Shown in pieces: positions 55,941-64,000 of a DNA stretch of 64,000 nt. The position numbers and the translations under genes were made by a program. The stretch is from Vineibacter terrae (GTDB lineage: Bacteria; Pseudomonadota; Alphaproteobacteria; Reyranellales; Reyranellaceae): positions 56,367-120,366 of the forward strand of contig NZ_VDUZ01000026.1 in the NCBI RefSeq assembly GCF_008039615.1. Direction: 5' to 3'. A model generated the notes under the pieces. It did not search any database. It was not told where the DNA came from and saw nothing but the letters and a program-made list of their open reading frames with translations. Position 1 is the stretch's first letter; the number at the start of each line of letters is the position of its first letter.

Positions 55941-56399
55941 ATGAAAAAGACCGTTGCGGCGGCTGCCATCGGCGCGGCCAGCGCCATTCCGGCGCAGGCC
56001 GAGACCATCGAAATCCGCGCCAACGGCAGCACGCCGGCCGTGATCGGAAGGGCGGACAACTTCACCGGGCAAGCTGTCATCAGCCCGCTCTATCCGCCGA
56101 CCGACATCACGCGCGCGACGACCGGCCTCGTGAATTTCGCGCCCGGCGCGCGGACGGTCTGGCACACCCATCCGGCCGGCTAAATGCTCATCGTGACGTC
56201 CGGCCAGGGCTGGGTGCAGGAAGAAGGCAGGGAGCGGCGCGTCATCAACCCTGGCGATGTGGTTTGGATCGCCACCGGCGTGAAGCATTGGCACGGGGCG
56301 ACCGCGGCCAGCCCGATGGCGCACATCGCCGTGACCTACATGCGGGACGGCAAGAACGTCGATTGGCTCGAGCCCGTCGCCGACGCGCAATACCGCTGA
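55941..56399 (+). pseudogene. Exported cupin protein split by an in-frame stop
   Basis: The reading frame codes for a signal peptide (MKKTVAAAAIGAASAIPAQA) and a single cupin domain, but TAA at 56181-56183 interrupts it between WHTHPAG and MLIVTSGQGWVQEEG. Related cupins have Gln here, so CAA to TAA is the simplest explanation. The metal-ligand His residues are on both sides (WHTHPAG and KHWHGA), so neither fragment should work alone. An ATG follows the stop directly and could restart translation, but that product would lack the signal peptide. AAGGAG lies before the ATG at 55941. Confidence 0.88.
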
Positions 56400-56426
56400 C
56401 GGGACAGCGCAATGAAAGGCCTCATC

Positions 56427-57203
56427 ATGAAGACCTCGACCTTCCTGGCCCTCGCTCTTTCGATGGGGGCGGTTGATGCTGCCGCGCAAACCGGATCGCA
56501 GACCGGCAGCCTGTCCCGCCAGGACGTGCGCGCCGTGTCGCCCGCGCTCGAGCGCTACGCCGACGAGAAGCTTGCAAATGGCCTCTGGAAGCGGCCGGGC
56601 CTGTCGCCGCGTGATCGCAGCGTCGTCACCCTCGCCGCGGTCATCACGCGCAATCAGGGCGTCCTGCTGCCGGAGCAGTTGAATCTCGCGCTCGACAATG
56701 GCGTCAAGCCGGCTGAAATCTCGGAAATCATCGCGCACCTCGCCTTCTACGCCGGCTGGGGCAACGCGATGGCTGCGACCGCGATCGCCAAGGAAGTGTT
56801 CGCTGCGCGCGGCATCGGCGCGGACCAGCTTCCCAGGTCCGCCGTTGATTTCCTGCCGCTCGACGAAAAGACCGAGGCGGATCGCGCCGCCCGCGTCGAG
56901 CAAGGCACGGGGCCGGCATCGCCAGGACTGGTGCGCGACACGGCCAACGTGCTGTTTCGCGATCTGTGGCTGCGGCCCGATCTTGCCCCGCGCGATCGCA
57001 GCCTGGTGACGGTCAGCGCCCTGATCTCCGCCGGCCATGTCGAGCAAATTCCCTATCACCTCAACCGCGCGATGGATAACGGCCTGACGCGCGCCGAGGC
57101 ATCCGAGGTCATCAGTCACCTCGCCTACTACGCCGGATGGCCGAGTGCCTTTTCCGCAGCTCCTGTGGCGCGCTCAGTCTTCGAGAAGCGGTCCGCCAAC
57201 TGA
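56427..57203 (+). CDS. Exported carboxymuconolactone decarboxylase-like protein
   Basis: A 258-residue protein with a signal peptide (TSTFLALALSMGAVDAAAQ) and two tandem CMD (AhpD-like) domains: RDRSVVTLAAVITRNQ with HLAFYAGWGNAMAATA, and RDRSLVTVSALISAGH with HLAYYAGWPSAFSAAP. The CxxC of peroxidase-type AhpD is absent. The upstream cupin gene and LysR paralogue form a common gene set with it. ATG 56412 is an alternative start. AAAGG upstream favours 56427. The reaction is unknown. Confidence 0.9.
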   Translation: MKTSTFLALALSMGAVDAAAQTGSQTGSLSRQDVRAVSPALERYADEKLANGLWKRPGLSPRDRSVVTLAAVITRNQGVLLPEQLNLALDNGVKPAEISEIIAHLAFYAGWGNAMAATAIAKEVFAARGIGADQLPRSAVDFLPLDEKTEADRAARVEQGTGPASPGLVRDTANVLFRDLWLRPDLAPRDRSLVTVSALISAGHVEQIPYHLNRAMDNGLTRAEASEVISHLAYYAGWPSAFSAAPVARSVFEKRSAN

Positions 57204-57864
57204 TTGGCTCTGGCCACGATGGCATCCTTGCCCTCATCGTCAGCACCGGCGCAGTCAGTCGCCGTGATATTGCTGAAGGGTAATGCCTATCCTTGAGCCA
57301 GCTTTCGTATGTCGGTCGCAAATCAAGTTGTCCGGTTTTGGTAGCACATCACTTGTCCGCTTCAGAGGTAAGGCGCGGGCTGGCCCGGAAGCGGCGGACG
57401 GGCCGGCGCGATGTGGGTCAGGTGGTTGCCGTGGCGGCGTGCGCCTGCGACTTGCCAGCCTGTTTCTTTGTTCGATCCGAGGGCCGTTTCTTCGTCCCGA
57501 CCTGCCCTGGCTGAGGGACGCCGCGCGCAAGCAGCATCAAGGATGGCCGCCGCTGGGTGCCTACCCCGAACGCCGCCTTGGCTAGGCCACGCCTTGACGG
57601 TGCCGAGCACGGCGTCAGGCTGCGGTGGGTCGGGACCGCGGCAGTGTGCTCCCCCGCTGCGCTGTAGCGCCCGATGCAGCGCGGGCCGTGGAAGACCGCC
57701 AACGTGCCATCAGGGTTATTCATGGACCCGGACCCGCGCCTTCACCCGGTGATGCCGCAGCGGGCTGTCGGGCAGCTGCGGCTTCCGCCGTCCCCAGTCA
57801 CGGTGTTGTCGTGGCCCACCACGCGCTCCAACTCCTCTGCTTACGATACGGTTTTTCAGACCCA
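57204..57864. other. Gene-poor region of about 660 bases
   Basis: No open frame here has convincing coding character, and the predicted peptides are short and overlap on both strands. The stretch 57300-57760 may be remnants of a decayed gene or element that I cannot identify. GCAACCACCTGACCC-like and other short GC-rich inverted repeats are present but no family-A or B repeat. Confidence 0.4.
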
Positions 57865-57893
57865 TTGACTCGACAACACGTAAGTGTTTAGTA
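57865..57893 (+). promoter_or_regulatory. Promoter of the ArsR gene, probably leaderless
   Basis: TTGACT and TTAGTA with a 17-base spacer form a good sigma-70 promoter. The expected start of transcription (about 57899-57902) coincides with the ATG at 57902, so the mRNA would have almost no leader. ACACGTAAGTGT and a second CGTAA around the -10 are possible ArsR-family binding words. Confidence 0.6.
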
Positions 57894-57901
57894 ACGCGTA
57901 A

Positions 57902-58210
57902 ATGATGGCTTACGCGACCAATTGCTGGGCGGTGCTGGCGGATCCGACTCGCCGGACGATCTTTGAGCGACTGATCGAGCATCCCAGCGCGGTCAGCGAG
58001 TTGGCCAGAGGGCTGCCCGTCAGCCGGCCCGCGGTCTCGCAGCATCTGAAAGTGCTGAAGGACGCCGGTCTCGTCATCGACAGACCGGCCGGCAAGCAGC
58101 GCATCTACCAGGTCGACCCCGAAGGGCTGGCTGCGTTTCGAGCCGAACTCGACCGCTTCTGGAGCAAGACGCTCGCGACCTACAAGACGGTCGTCGAGCA
58201 ACCGACATAG
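57902..58210 (+). CDS. ArsR-family winged-helix regulator
   Basis: A 102-residue repressor-type protein: NCWAVLADPTRRTIFERLIE, then SELARGLPVSRPAVSQHLKV with LKDAGLVIDRPAGKQRIYQV. It has no metal-binding Cys pair, and it belongs to the group that is commonly encoded with SRPBCC/AHSA1 proteins. The next gene, nine bases downstream, is such a protein. No Shine-Dalgarno is visible, consistent with leaderless translation. Confidence 0.92.
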   Translation: MMAYATNCWAVLADPTRRTIFERLIEHPSAVSELARGLPVSRPAVSQHLKVLKDAGLVIDRPAGKQRIYQVDPEGLAAFRAELDRFWSKTLATYKTVVEQPT

Positions 58211-58219
58211 GGAGATCCG

Positions 58220-58705
58220 ATGAGCACCCAGGGAGCAGACACATCTGTGCGGGCGTCAATCGTCGTCGAGGCGCCGATCGCGCGCGCCTTCAAGGTTTTC
58301 ACCGAGGACTTCAGCAGCTTCAAACCCGCCGAGCACAACATGCTGGGCGTCGAGATCGCCGAGACCGTGTTCGAGCCTAGGGTCGGCGGCTTTCTCTATG
58401 ACCGCGGGGTTGATGGGAGCGTTTGCCGCTGGGCGCGGGTGCTCGCCTACGACCCGCCCAATCGCGTTCTGCTGAGCTGGAACATCAGCCCGCAGTGGCA
58501 GATCGAGGACGATCCCAAGAGAACGAGCGAGTGGGAAGTACGCTTCATCGCCGAAAGTTCGCAACGCACGCGGGTCGAGATCGAGCACCGTCACCTCGAC
58601 CGCCACGGCGAGGGCTGGCAAGGCGTCCGCGAGGGCGTAGCCGGAGAACAGGGTTGGCCGCTCTACTTGCAGCGATACGCCAACCTGTTTGCCAAGGAGC
58701 AGTGA
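58220..58705 (+). CDS. SRPBCC/AHSA1-like protein
   Basis: A 161-residue ligand-binding fold: TSVRASIVVEAPIARAFKVF, EPRVGGFLYDRGVDGSVCRW, VLAYDPPNRVLLSWNISPQW and the C-terminal helix QGWPLYLQRYANLFAKEQ. GGGAG before the ATG. Co-transcribed with the ArsR regulator. Its function in these pairs is unknown. Confidence 0.9.
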   Translation: MSTQGADTSVRASIVVEAPIARAFKVFTEDFSSFKPAEHNMLGVEIAETVFEPRVGGFLYDRGVDGSVCRWARVLAYDPPNRVLLSWNISPQWQIEDDPKRTSEWEVRFIAESSQRTRVEIEHRHLDRHGEGWQGVREGVAGEQGWPLYLQRYANLFAKEQ

Positions 58706-59099
58706 CCGCTGCTCCGGTTCGGTGTCCTGGGTGTGTCGCACGTGTCCGTGTACATCACGTCGATAAGGCCGCAATTCTCCGGCCCCAATTGCGGCCCTCA
58801 CGTCGACGCGCGTCCCGTCGATGAATGTCTGGGTGCTTCGCCTTGAAGGCGTCGGTCCAGACAATGATTGGCGAATCGCGGAACTCGCAGCGGACTATGG
58901 ATTGACGTGTCAGGAAACGCGCCTTCAACGCGTGAGATTGGAGGACGTTCGGCGATAGCCGGCTGTCTCCGCTACCGCTACGATATTTCCAGTCTAGCCG
59001 CCGGCCTTGCAGGTGCCGCCGTGGCCCGATGGGGATCAAGTCGATTGGCGCCCGCCGGGCAAAGCCGGCTACCATCGCGGCCAGATACGGGAGGAAGCC
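58706..59099. other. Intergenic region, at most a small open frame
   Basis: 394 bases without a clear gene. A 45-residue frame at 58821-58958 (+) encodes DNDWRIAELAADYGLTCQET near its end but lacks a ribosome site and may be a gene relic. An inverted pair, CCGCAATT / AATTGCGG, occurs at about 58768-58796. Confidence 0.4.
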
Positions 59100-59648
59100 A
59101 TGCCCCAGCACGACCTCGCCGCCCTGTGGGAGGCGCATTGCCGTTGCGAGTTCGAGACCCGCGACGTCGACGCCACCATGGCCACCATGGTGCCGCAGCC
59201 CTACGTCAACCACATCCCGACGATGACCGGCGGCGTCGGGCATGACGAGCTCAAGCGCTTCTACAAGTACCATTTCGTGGGCGCCAATCCCGAGGACACG
59301 CGGCTCGTGCCGATCAGCCGCACGGTCGGCGCCGACACACTGGTCGACGAGATGCTGTTCTGCTTCACCCACACGCGCGAGATCGACTGGATGCTGCCAG
59401 GCGTGCCGCCGACCGGCCGTACCGTGGAGATCCCCCTGATCGCCATCGTGCACTTCCTCGACGGCAAGGTGGCGCACGAGCATATCTACTGGGATCAGGC
59501 ATCCGTGCTGGTGCAGATCGGCAAGCTCGACCCCGCCGGCCTGCCCGTCGCCGGTGCCGAGACGGCCCGCAAGCTGCAGGACAAGACCGCGCCCAGCAAC
59601 ACGCTGATGGCCAGGGCCTGGGCCGCCAGCGCCGGCAAGCCGCTGTAA
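59100..59648 (+). CDS. NTF2-like/SnoaL-family protein
   Basis: A 182-residue protein with an NTF2-like cone fold: LWEAHCRCEFETRDVDATMA, VNHIPTMTGGVGHDELKRFY, PLIAIVHFLDGKVAHEHIYW. These proteins include polyketide cyclases and dehydratases, or are uncharacterised. GGGAGGAAGCC before the ATG at 59100 sets the start. It is followed by a family-A repeat. Confidence 0.87.
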   Translation: MPQHDLAALWEAHCRCEFETRDVDATMATMVPQPYVNHIPTMTGGVGHDELKRFYKYHFVGANPEDTRLVPISRTVGADTLVDEMLFCFTHTREIDWMLPGVPPTGRTVEIPLIAIVHFLDGKVAHEHIYWDQASVLVQIGKLDPAGLPVAGAETARKLQDKTAPSNTLMARAWAASAGKPL

Positions 59649-59688
59649 GTGCTGGCTGTCCCCCTCCTCGTCATCGCAAACCCCTCCC

Positions 59689-59777
59689 CGTCATCCCGAG
59701 CGCAGCGAGGGATCTCCTGCGAAGGGCGCACCGTGCGTTCTCCCGCAGGAGATCCCTCGCTGCGCTCGGGATGACAG
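59689..59777. repeat. Palindromic repeat, family A
   Basis: A complete copy: GTCATCCCGAGCGCAGCGAG, then GGATCTCCTGCG, a central GCACCGTGCG and the inverse arm ending GCTCGGGATGACAG. It lies between the convergent NTF2-like and DUF4168 genes. Confidence 0.9.
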
Positions 59778-59818
59778 CGTGGTCGGGGTGACCGCGGATA
59801 ACAGCGGTGCGCGCCGGC

Positions 59819-60223
59819 CTACTCGTCCTTCGGCATCTTCTCCACGATCTTGCGCTGCATCTCGCGGTCGTTGCGGGCGACCTCGAAGATCTGCTGGTAG
59901 CGGTCGACCGACATGCCCTTCTTCTCCACGGCAAGGGCCATCTCCCGCAGCGCCTGCGCCCGCGTCTGCTGCTCCGCCTGCGGCCCCTGCTTGGCGGCCT
60001 CCTGCACCTTGGGCGTCCATTGCTTGTTGAGGTTCCTGACCTCGGTGGCCGCGGCCACGAACGTCTCGATCTCCTGGTCGCTGACCGCTGCCGCCGGAGG
60101 CTGCTGCATCGGCGGCCCTCCCTGCGGCGGGTTCGCCTGCTGCGCCACAGCCGCCGGCACCAGCAGGCAGGAGAGGGCGAGGCCCATCGTCGCGAGAGGA
60201 AGAAAGCTTCTGTTCAGGGCCAT
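59819..60223 (-). CDS. DUF4168-domain exported protein
   Basis: A 134-residue protein with a signal peptide (ALNRSFLPLATMGLALSCLL, then VPAAVAQ), a Pro/Gln-rich linker and a helical DUF4168 domain (SDQEIETFVAAATEVRNLNK, then ALREMALAVEKKGMSVDRYQ). Function unknown, probably periplasmic. AGGAG eight bases before the ATG at 60223. Confidence 0.87.
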   Translation of the reverse strand: MALNRSFLPLATMGLALSCLLVPAAVAQQANPPQGGPPMQQPPAAAVSDQEIETFVAAATEVRNLNKQWTPKVQEAAKQGPQAEQQTRAQALREMALAVEKKGMSVDRYQQIFEVARNDREMQRKIVEKMPKDE

Positions 60224-60415
60224 GGGGCATGCTCCTTGCGCTGGGTCGGCATAAAGATCGGCTCGTCCGGACGAGCGCGCATAGGGTGACAATCCCCTGC
60301 CGCACCGGAAGGTTCCACGCCGCGGCGCGCATTGGCCTCTTTTCATTCCGATGGAATCGATGGCGCCATCACCCATATGTGCCGGACGGTCGTGCACACG
60401 CGCGGGAGACAGCCC

Positions 60416-60685
60416 ATGACGATCTCTTCCAGGAAGCGACAGGCGTTTCCGTCCATGCTGCCGTCACGCACCGGATCACGCCGCGCCGCGCACGGATCCT
60501 TGGCAACGGCATCGGCCAGGGAAAGGGAACGAACCCCGCCGACCATCGGCCCGGTTCTCGGTATCGCGCCAATGCCGCAATCTGCGACAGCCGACCCGGC
60601 GATCACGGAAGTCCTTGCCGTTGCTGGGAGAATCGAAATCGCGCAATTAGCGCAATCGGCGCAGACAGAGTCGCGGCGGCGGTGA
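60416..60685 (+). CDS. Possible small protein in a 550-base gap
   Basis: The gap 60224-60773 contains one candidate gene of 89 residues (MTISSRKRQAFPSMLPSRTG...). GGGAG lies seven bases before the ATG. Ser, Thr, Arg and Ala dominate, and there is no recognisable domain. Coding status is doubtful. Nothing else is visible in the gap, which must contain the promoter of the 2-oxoacid dehydrogenase operon. Confidence 0.3.
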   Translation: MTISSRKRQAFPSMLPSRTGSRRAAHGSLATASARERERTPPTIGPVLGIAPMPQSATADPAITEVLAVAGRIEIAQLAQSAQTESRRR

Positions 60686-60731
60686 ACCGCGGTTCATATC
60701 GCCCCTTCTATCCGGCCCGCGGCCGCAATAG

Positions 60732-62006
<1,275 letters not shown>

Positions 62007-62093
62007 TATGCGCCCCGTCGTCCCAGGTGACGCGAAGGGCCCTGCGGGGCGTCGTTCACCCGGCAACCGCGTTGCTGAGCATCGCGAGAAGAG

Positions 62094-62360
62094 TCACCAC
62101 AGAGGCACAGCGCAGCCGTTGGCCGCAACCCAAACGGTGGAGAAAGTGCTTCATGGTGAGCTTTGTCGAACCATGAAGCGCCGCACCACTGCTCGTGCGA
62201 CGCCTTCATGGTTCGACAAGCTCACCATGAAGGCTACCAAATCACCGCGGCTCGCGAAGATTCTTGAGGTCAGTAGCACAGAGAATGATCTTTGGCGCGC
62301 CGAGGGCGCGCAAGCCTTTCATCTCTGTGTTCCTCTTCGTCCTCTGTGCCTCTGTGGTGA
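62094..62360. mobile_element. MITE-like element, copy 2
   Basis: A 267-bp element with 17-bp perfect inverted ends (TCACCACAGAGGCACAG and inverse). It contains the same CTTCATGGTGAG/CTCACCATGAAG hairpin as copy 1 at 39072, here with nested arms (62149-62178 and 62204-62232, one base different). It also has the shared CGCGAAGATTCTTGAGG stretch. It lies between E1 alpha and E1 beta. Confidence 0.78.
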
Positions 62361-62399
62361 AGCCTTCATACATCAACCGCTCCGCCTGTGCCGTCGACG

Positions 62400-62438
62400 C
62401 ACCGCAAGGTCCTTCGCTTCGCCCAGGACGACGGCAAC
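62400..62438. repeat. Family-B repeat fragment
   Basis: CACCGCAAGGTCCTTCGCTT followed by CGCCCAGGACGACGG is the right arm of the family-B element at 41933. It ends about 18 bases before the E1 beta start, so it is part of that gene's leader. Confidence 0.75.
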
Positions 62439-62455
62439 CCAACGGAGTTGACCCG

Positions 62456-63469
62456 ATGCCACGCCGCAACATGGTCGAGGCGATCCGCGACGCGATGGAC
62501 GTCGCCATGGGGCGCGACGACAACGTCGTCGTGTTCGGCGAGGACGTCGGCTACTTCGGCGGCGTGTTCCGCTGCACCCAGGGGCTGCAGCAGAAATACG
62601 GCGCCAACCGCTGCTTCGATGCCCCGATCAGCGAATCGGGCATCGTCGGCGCCGCCGTCGGCATGGCCGCCTACGGGCTGCGGCCCTGTGTCGAGATCCA
62701 GTTCGCCGACTACGTGTATCCCGCCTACGACCAGATCGTATCGGAGGCGGCCCGCCTGCGCTACCGCTCCAACGGCCAGTTCACCGCGCCGATGGTGATC
62801 CGCATGCCCACCGGCGGCGGCATCTTCGGCGGCCAGACGCACAGCCAGAGCCCGGAGGCGCTGTTCACGCATGTCTGCGGCCTCAAGACGGTGGTGCCGT
62901 CCAACCCGCATGATGCCAAGGGACTGCTGATCGCCGCCATCGAGGACGACGACCCGGTCATCTTCCTCGAGCCCAAGCGGCTCTACAACGGGCCCTTCGA
63001 CGGCCACCACGACCGGCCCGTGACGCCGTGGTCGCGCCATCCGCAGGGCGAGGTGCCGGACGGCCATTACACGCTGCCGCTGGGCAAGGCCGCGGTGCGC
63101 CGCGCCGGCACAGGCGTCACGGTGCTGGCCTACGGCACCATGGTCTATGTCGCCGAGGCCGCCGCCGAGGAAAGCGGCGTCGACGCCGAGATCATCGACC
63201 TGCGCACGCTGCTGCCGCTGGACCTGGAGACCATCGTGGAGTCGGTGCGCAAGACGGGCCGCTGCGTGGTGGTGCACGAGGCGACCCTGACCTCGGGCTT
63301 CGGCGCCGAGCTGGCGGCGCTGGTGCAGGAGCATTGCTTCTATCACCTGGAAGCGCCCGTCATGCGCGTCACCGGCTGGGACACGCCCTACCCGCACGCC
63401 CAGGAGTGGGACTACTTCCCCGGCCCCGACCGCGTCGGCCGCACGCTCAAGGCCGTGATGGAGGCGTGA
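62456..63469 (+). CDS. bkdA2: Branched-chain 2-oxoacid dehydrogenase E1 beta subunit
   Basis: A 337-residue E1 beta subunit: VVVFGEDVGYFGGVFRCTQG, APISESGIVGAAVGMAAYGL, EIQFADYVYPAYDQIVSEAA, and the C-terminal domain DLRTLLPLDLETIVESVRKT and VHEATLTSGFGAELAALVQE. It forms the alpha2-beta2 E1 enzyme with 60774. GGAG lies nine bases before the ATG. Upstream repeats separate it by 450 bases from E1 alpha, unusual for this pair. Confidence 0.95.
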   Translation: MPRRNMVEAIRDAMDVAMGRDDNVVVFGEDVGYFGGVFRCTQGLQQKYGANRCFDAPISESGIVGAAVGMAAYGLRPCVEIQFADYVYPAYDQIVSEAARLRYRSNGQFTAPMVIRMPTGGGIFGGQTHSQSPEALFTHVCGLKTVVPSNPHDAKGLLIAAIEDDDPVIFLEPKRLYNGPFDGHHDRPVTPWSRHPQGEVPDGHYTLPLGKAAVRRAGTGVTVLAYGTMVYVAEAAAEESGVDAEIIDLRTLLPLDLETIVESVRKTGRCVVVHEATLTSGFGAELAALVQEHCFYHLEAPVMRVTGWDTPYPHAQEWDYFPGPDRVGRTLKAVMEA

Positions 63470-63488
63470 GATGAGGGCCACGTTTTCA

Positions 63489-63627
63489 CCTCTCCCGCAA
63501 GCGGGAGAGGTCGGTGCGCGAAGCGCGACGGGTGAGGGCCTCACGCACGGCGCCTCGTTCGTGTCCCCTCACCTTCCCATCGCGCCGACGCGCGATGGGG
63601 CCCTTCCTCTCCCGCATGCGGGAGAGG
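63489..63627. repeat. Hairpin pair of the CTCTCCCGC family between E1 beta and E2
   Basis: CCTCTCCCGC-aa-GCGGGAGAGG (63489-63510) and CCTCTCCCGC-at-GCGGGAGAGG (63606-63627) bracket inner dyads (GGTGCGCGAAGCGC, ATCGCGCCGACGCGCGAT). The right-hand hairpin ends in GGAGAGGAGCAGGAG, the ribosome-binding region of E2. Confidence 0.8.
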
Positions 63628-63642
63628 AGCAGGAGTCCTGAG

Positions 63643-64000
63643 ATGGCGATCCGCATCATCAAGCTGCCCGATGTCGGCGAGGGCGTGGCCGAGGCCGAGC
63701 TGGTCGAGTGGCACGTCAAGGTCGGCGACGCCGTGCTGGAAGACCAGATGCTGGCCGCGGTGATGACCGACAAGGCGACGGTGGAGATCCCCTCGCCGGT
63801 CGCCGGCACCGTTCTGGCGCTGGGCGCCGAGGTCGGCGGCGTGATCGCCGTCGGCGCCGAGCTGGTGCGGCTGGAGGTGGCGGGCGCCGCCGACGACGCC
63901 GGCGAGGTTGCAGCGACGCCGCGCGAGGCCACGGGCGCGCCCCCGCCGGCCACCGCCGCCGCGCAGCCGGCGCACACCGCCGACAATGTCGTGGCCATGC
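63643..64000 (+). CDS. bkdB: Branched-chain 2-oxoacid dehydrogenase E2 (lipoamide acyltransferase), partial
   Basis: The first 119 residues of E2, cut by the right edge. They form the lipoyl domain (IRIIKLPDVGEGVAEAELVE) with the lipoylated K44 in TDKATVEIPSP. A Gly/Ala/Pro-rich linker follows. The inner catalytic domain would lie beyond the window. AGGAG is spaced for ATG 63643. It receives acyl groups from the E1 encoded just upstream. Confidence 0.93.
   Translation, partial: MAIRIIKLPDVGEGVAEAELVEWHVKVGDAVLEDQMLAAVMTDKATVEIPSPVAGTVLALGAEVGGVIAVGAELVRLEVAGAADDAGEVAATPREATGAPPPATAAAQPAHTADNVVAM

Noticed and set aside
57255..57750. Possible transposase or gene remnant before the ArsR gene
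   Set aside because: Several short frames on both strands were read, and none gave a recognisable motif, so no gene is called.
58755..59483. A 242-residue minus-strand frame
   Set aside because: It is mostly antisense to the NTF2-like gene and has no domain or ribosome site.

Overview
The window is high-GC, densely packed DNA from an alphaproteobacterium. Lineage markers are the ATPase inhibitor zeta subunit (DUF1476, 9125-9451), a PhyR general-stress regulator (23731-24528) and a LiuR-type MerR regulator with its palindromic operator (21806-22287). The mix of a Bug-type tricarboxylate receptor, NIPSNAP, glutathione transferase and crotonase genes, plus many palindromic intergenic repeats, would fit a soil or freshwater Rhodospirillales/Reyranella-like or Bradyrhizobium-like organism. 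That narrower placement is a guess. No rRNA, tRNA or CRISPR array was seen, and no intact transposase.

Layout. 1-9451: a Nal1-like serine protease (cut by the left edge), a secreted class II aldolase divergent from a Bug-type solute receptor, then GST, SDR, alpha/beta-hydrolase, crotonase, transglutaminase-like, CBS/BON and zeta-subunit genes. 9545-16613: a molybdenum region with modE, modABC on the minus strand and, on the plus strand, a second FecB/FecCD/FecE-type importer. The promoters of modABC and of the second importer each carry a dyad matching the ModE operator. 16682-22252: gentisate 1,2-dioxygenase, a 2-oxoglutarate oxygenase coupled to an unrecognised protein, an acyl-CoA dehydrogenase and its LiuR-like regulator. 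22470-24528: a PGPGW membrane protein, a HisKA_2 histidine kinase and PhyR. 24724-35425: GMC oxidoreductase, small membrane and lipoprotein genes, acyl-CoA ligase, a membrane protein with three L7/L12-like repeats, a gamma-glutamyltransferase homologue, and copA-cueR behind a CueR-type promoter.

35570-42891: an unknown protein, a possible FabI-like reductase with different base composition, and a ribose-type sugar ABC operon whose binding-protein gene is frameshifted and is separated from the ATPase gene by a MITE-like element. 42994-49043: accessory region with a frameshifted DUF4143 ATPase, an orphan DUF4157 protein, a TetR/DUF1772 pair and AraC, SRPBCC and VOC genes, with many palindromic repeats between them. 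49262-57203: HisC-like aminotransferase, three LysR regulators, azoreductase, MFS exporter, cyclophilin-like protein, a cupin gene split by a stop codon and a carboxymuconolactone-decarboxylase homologue. 57902-59648: ArsR plus SRPBCC pair and an NTF2-like protein. 60774-64000: the E1 alpha, E1 beta and E2 (cut by the right edge) genes of a branched-chain 2-oxoacid dehydrogenase, with repeats in both gaps.

Common threads are acyl-CoA and branched-chain catabolism (LiuR-like regulator, acyl-CoA dehydrogenase, crotonase, acyl-CoA ligase, 2-oxoacid dehydrogenase), metal uptake and efflux (Mo/W, Cu), and at least four families of intergenic palindromes. Three genes (37977, 42994, 55941) are each broken by a single-base lesion. 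These may be true pseudogenes or sequence errors.
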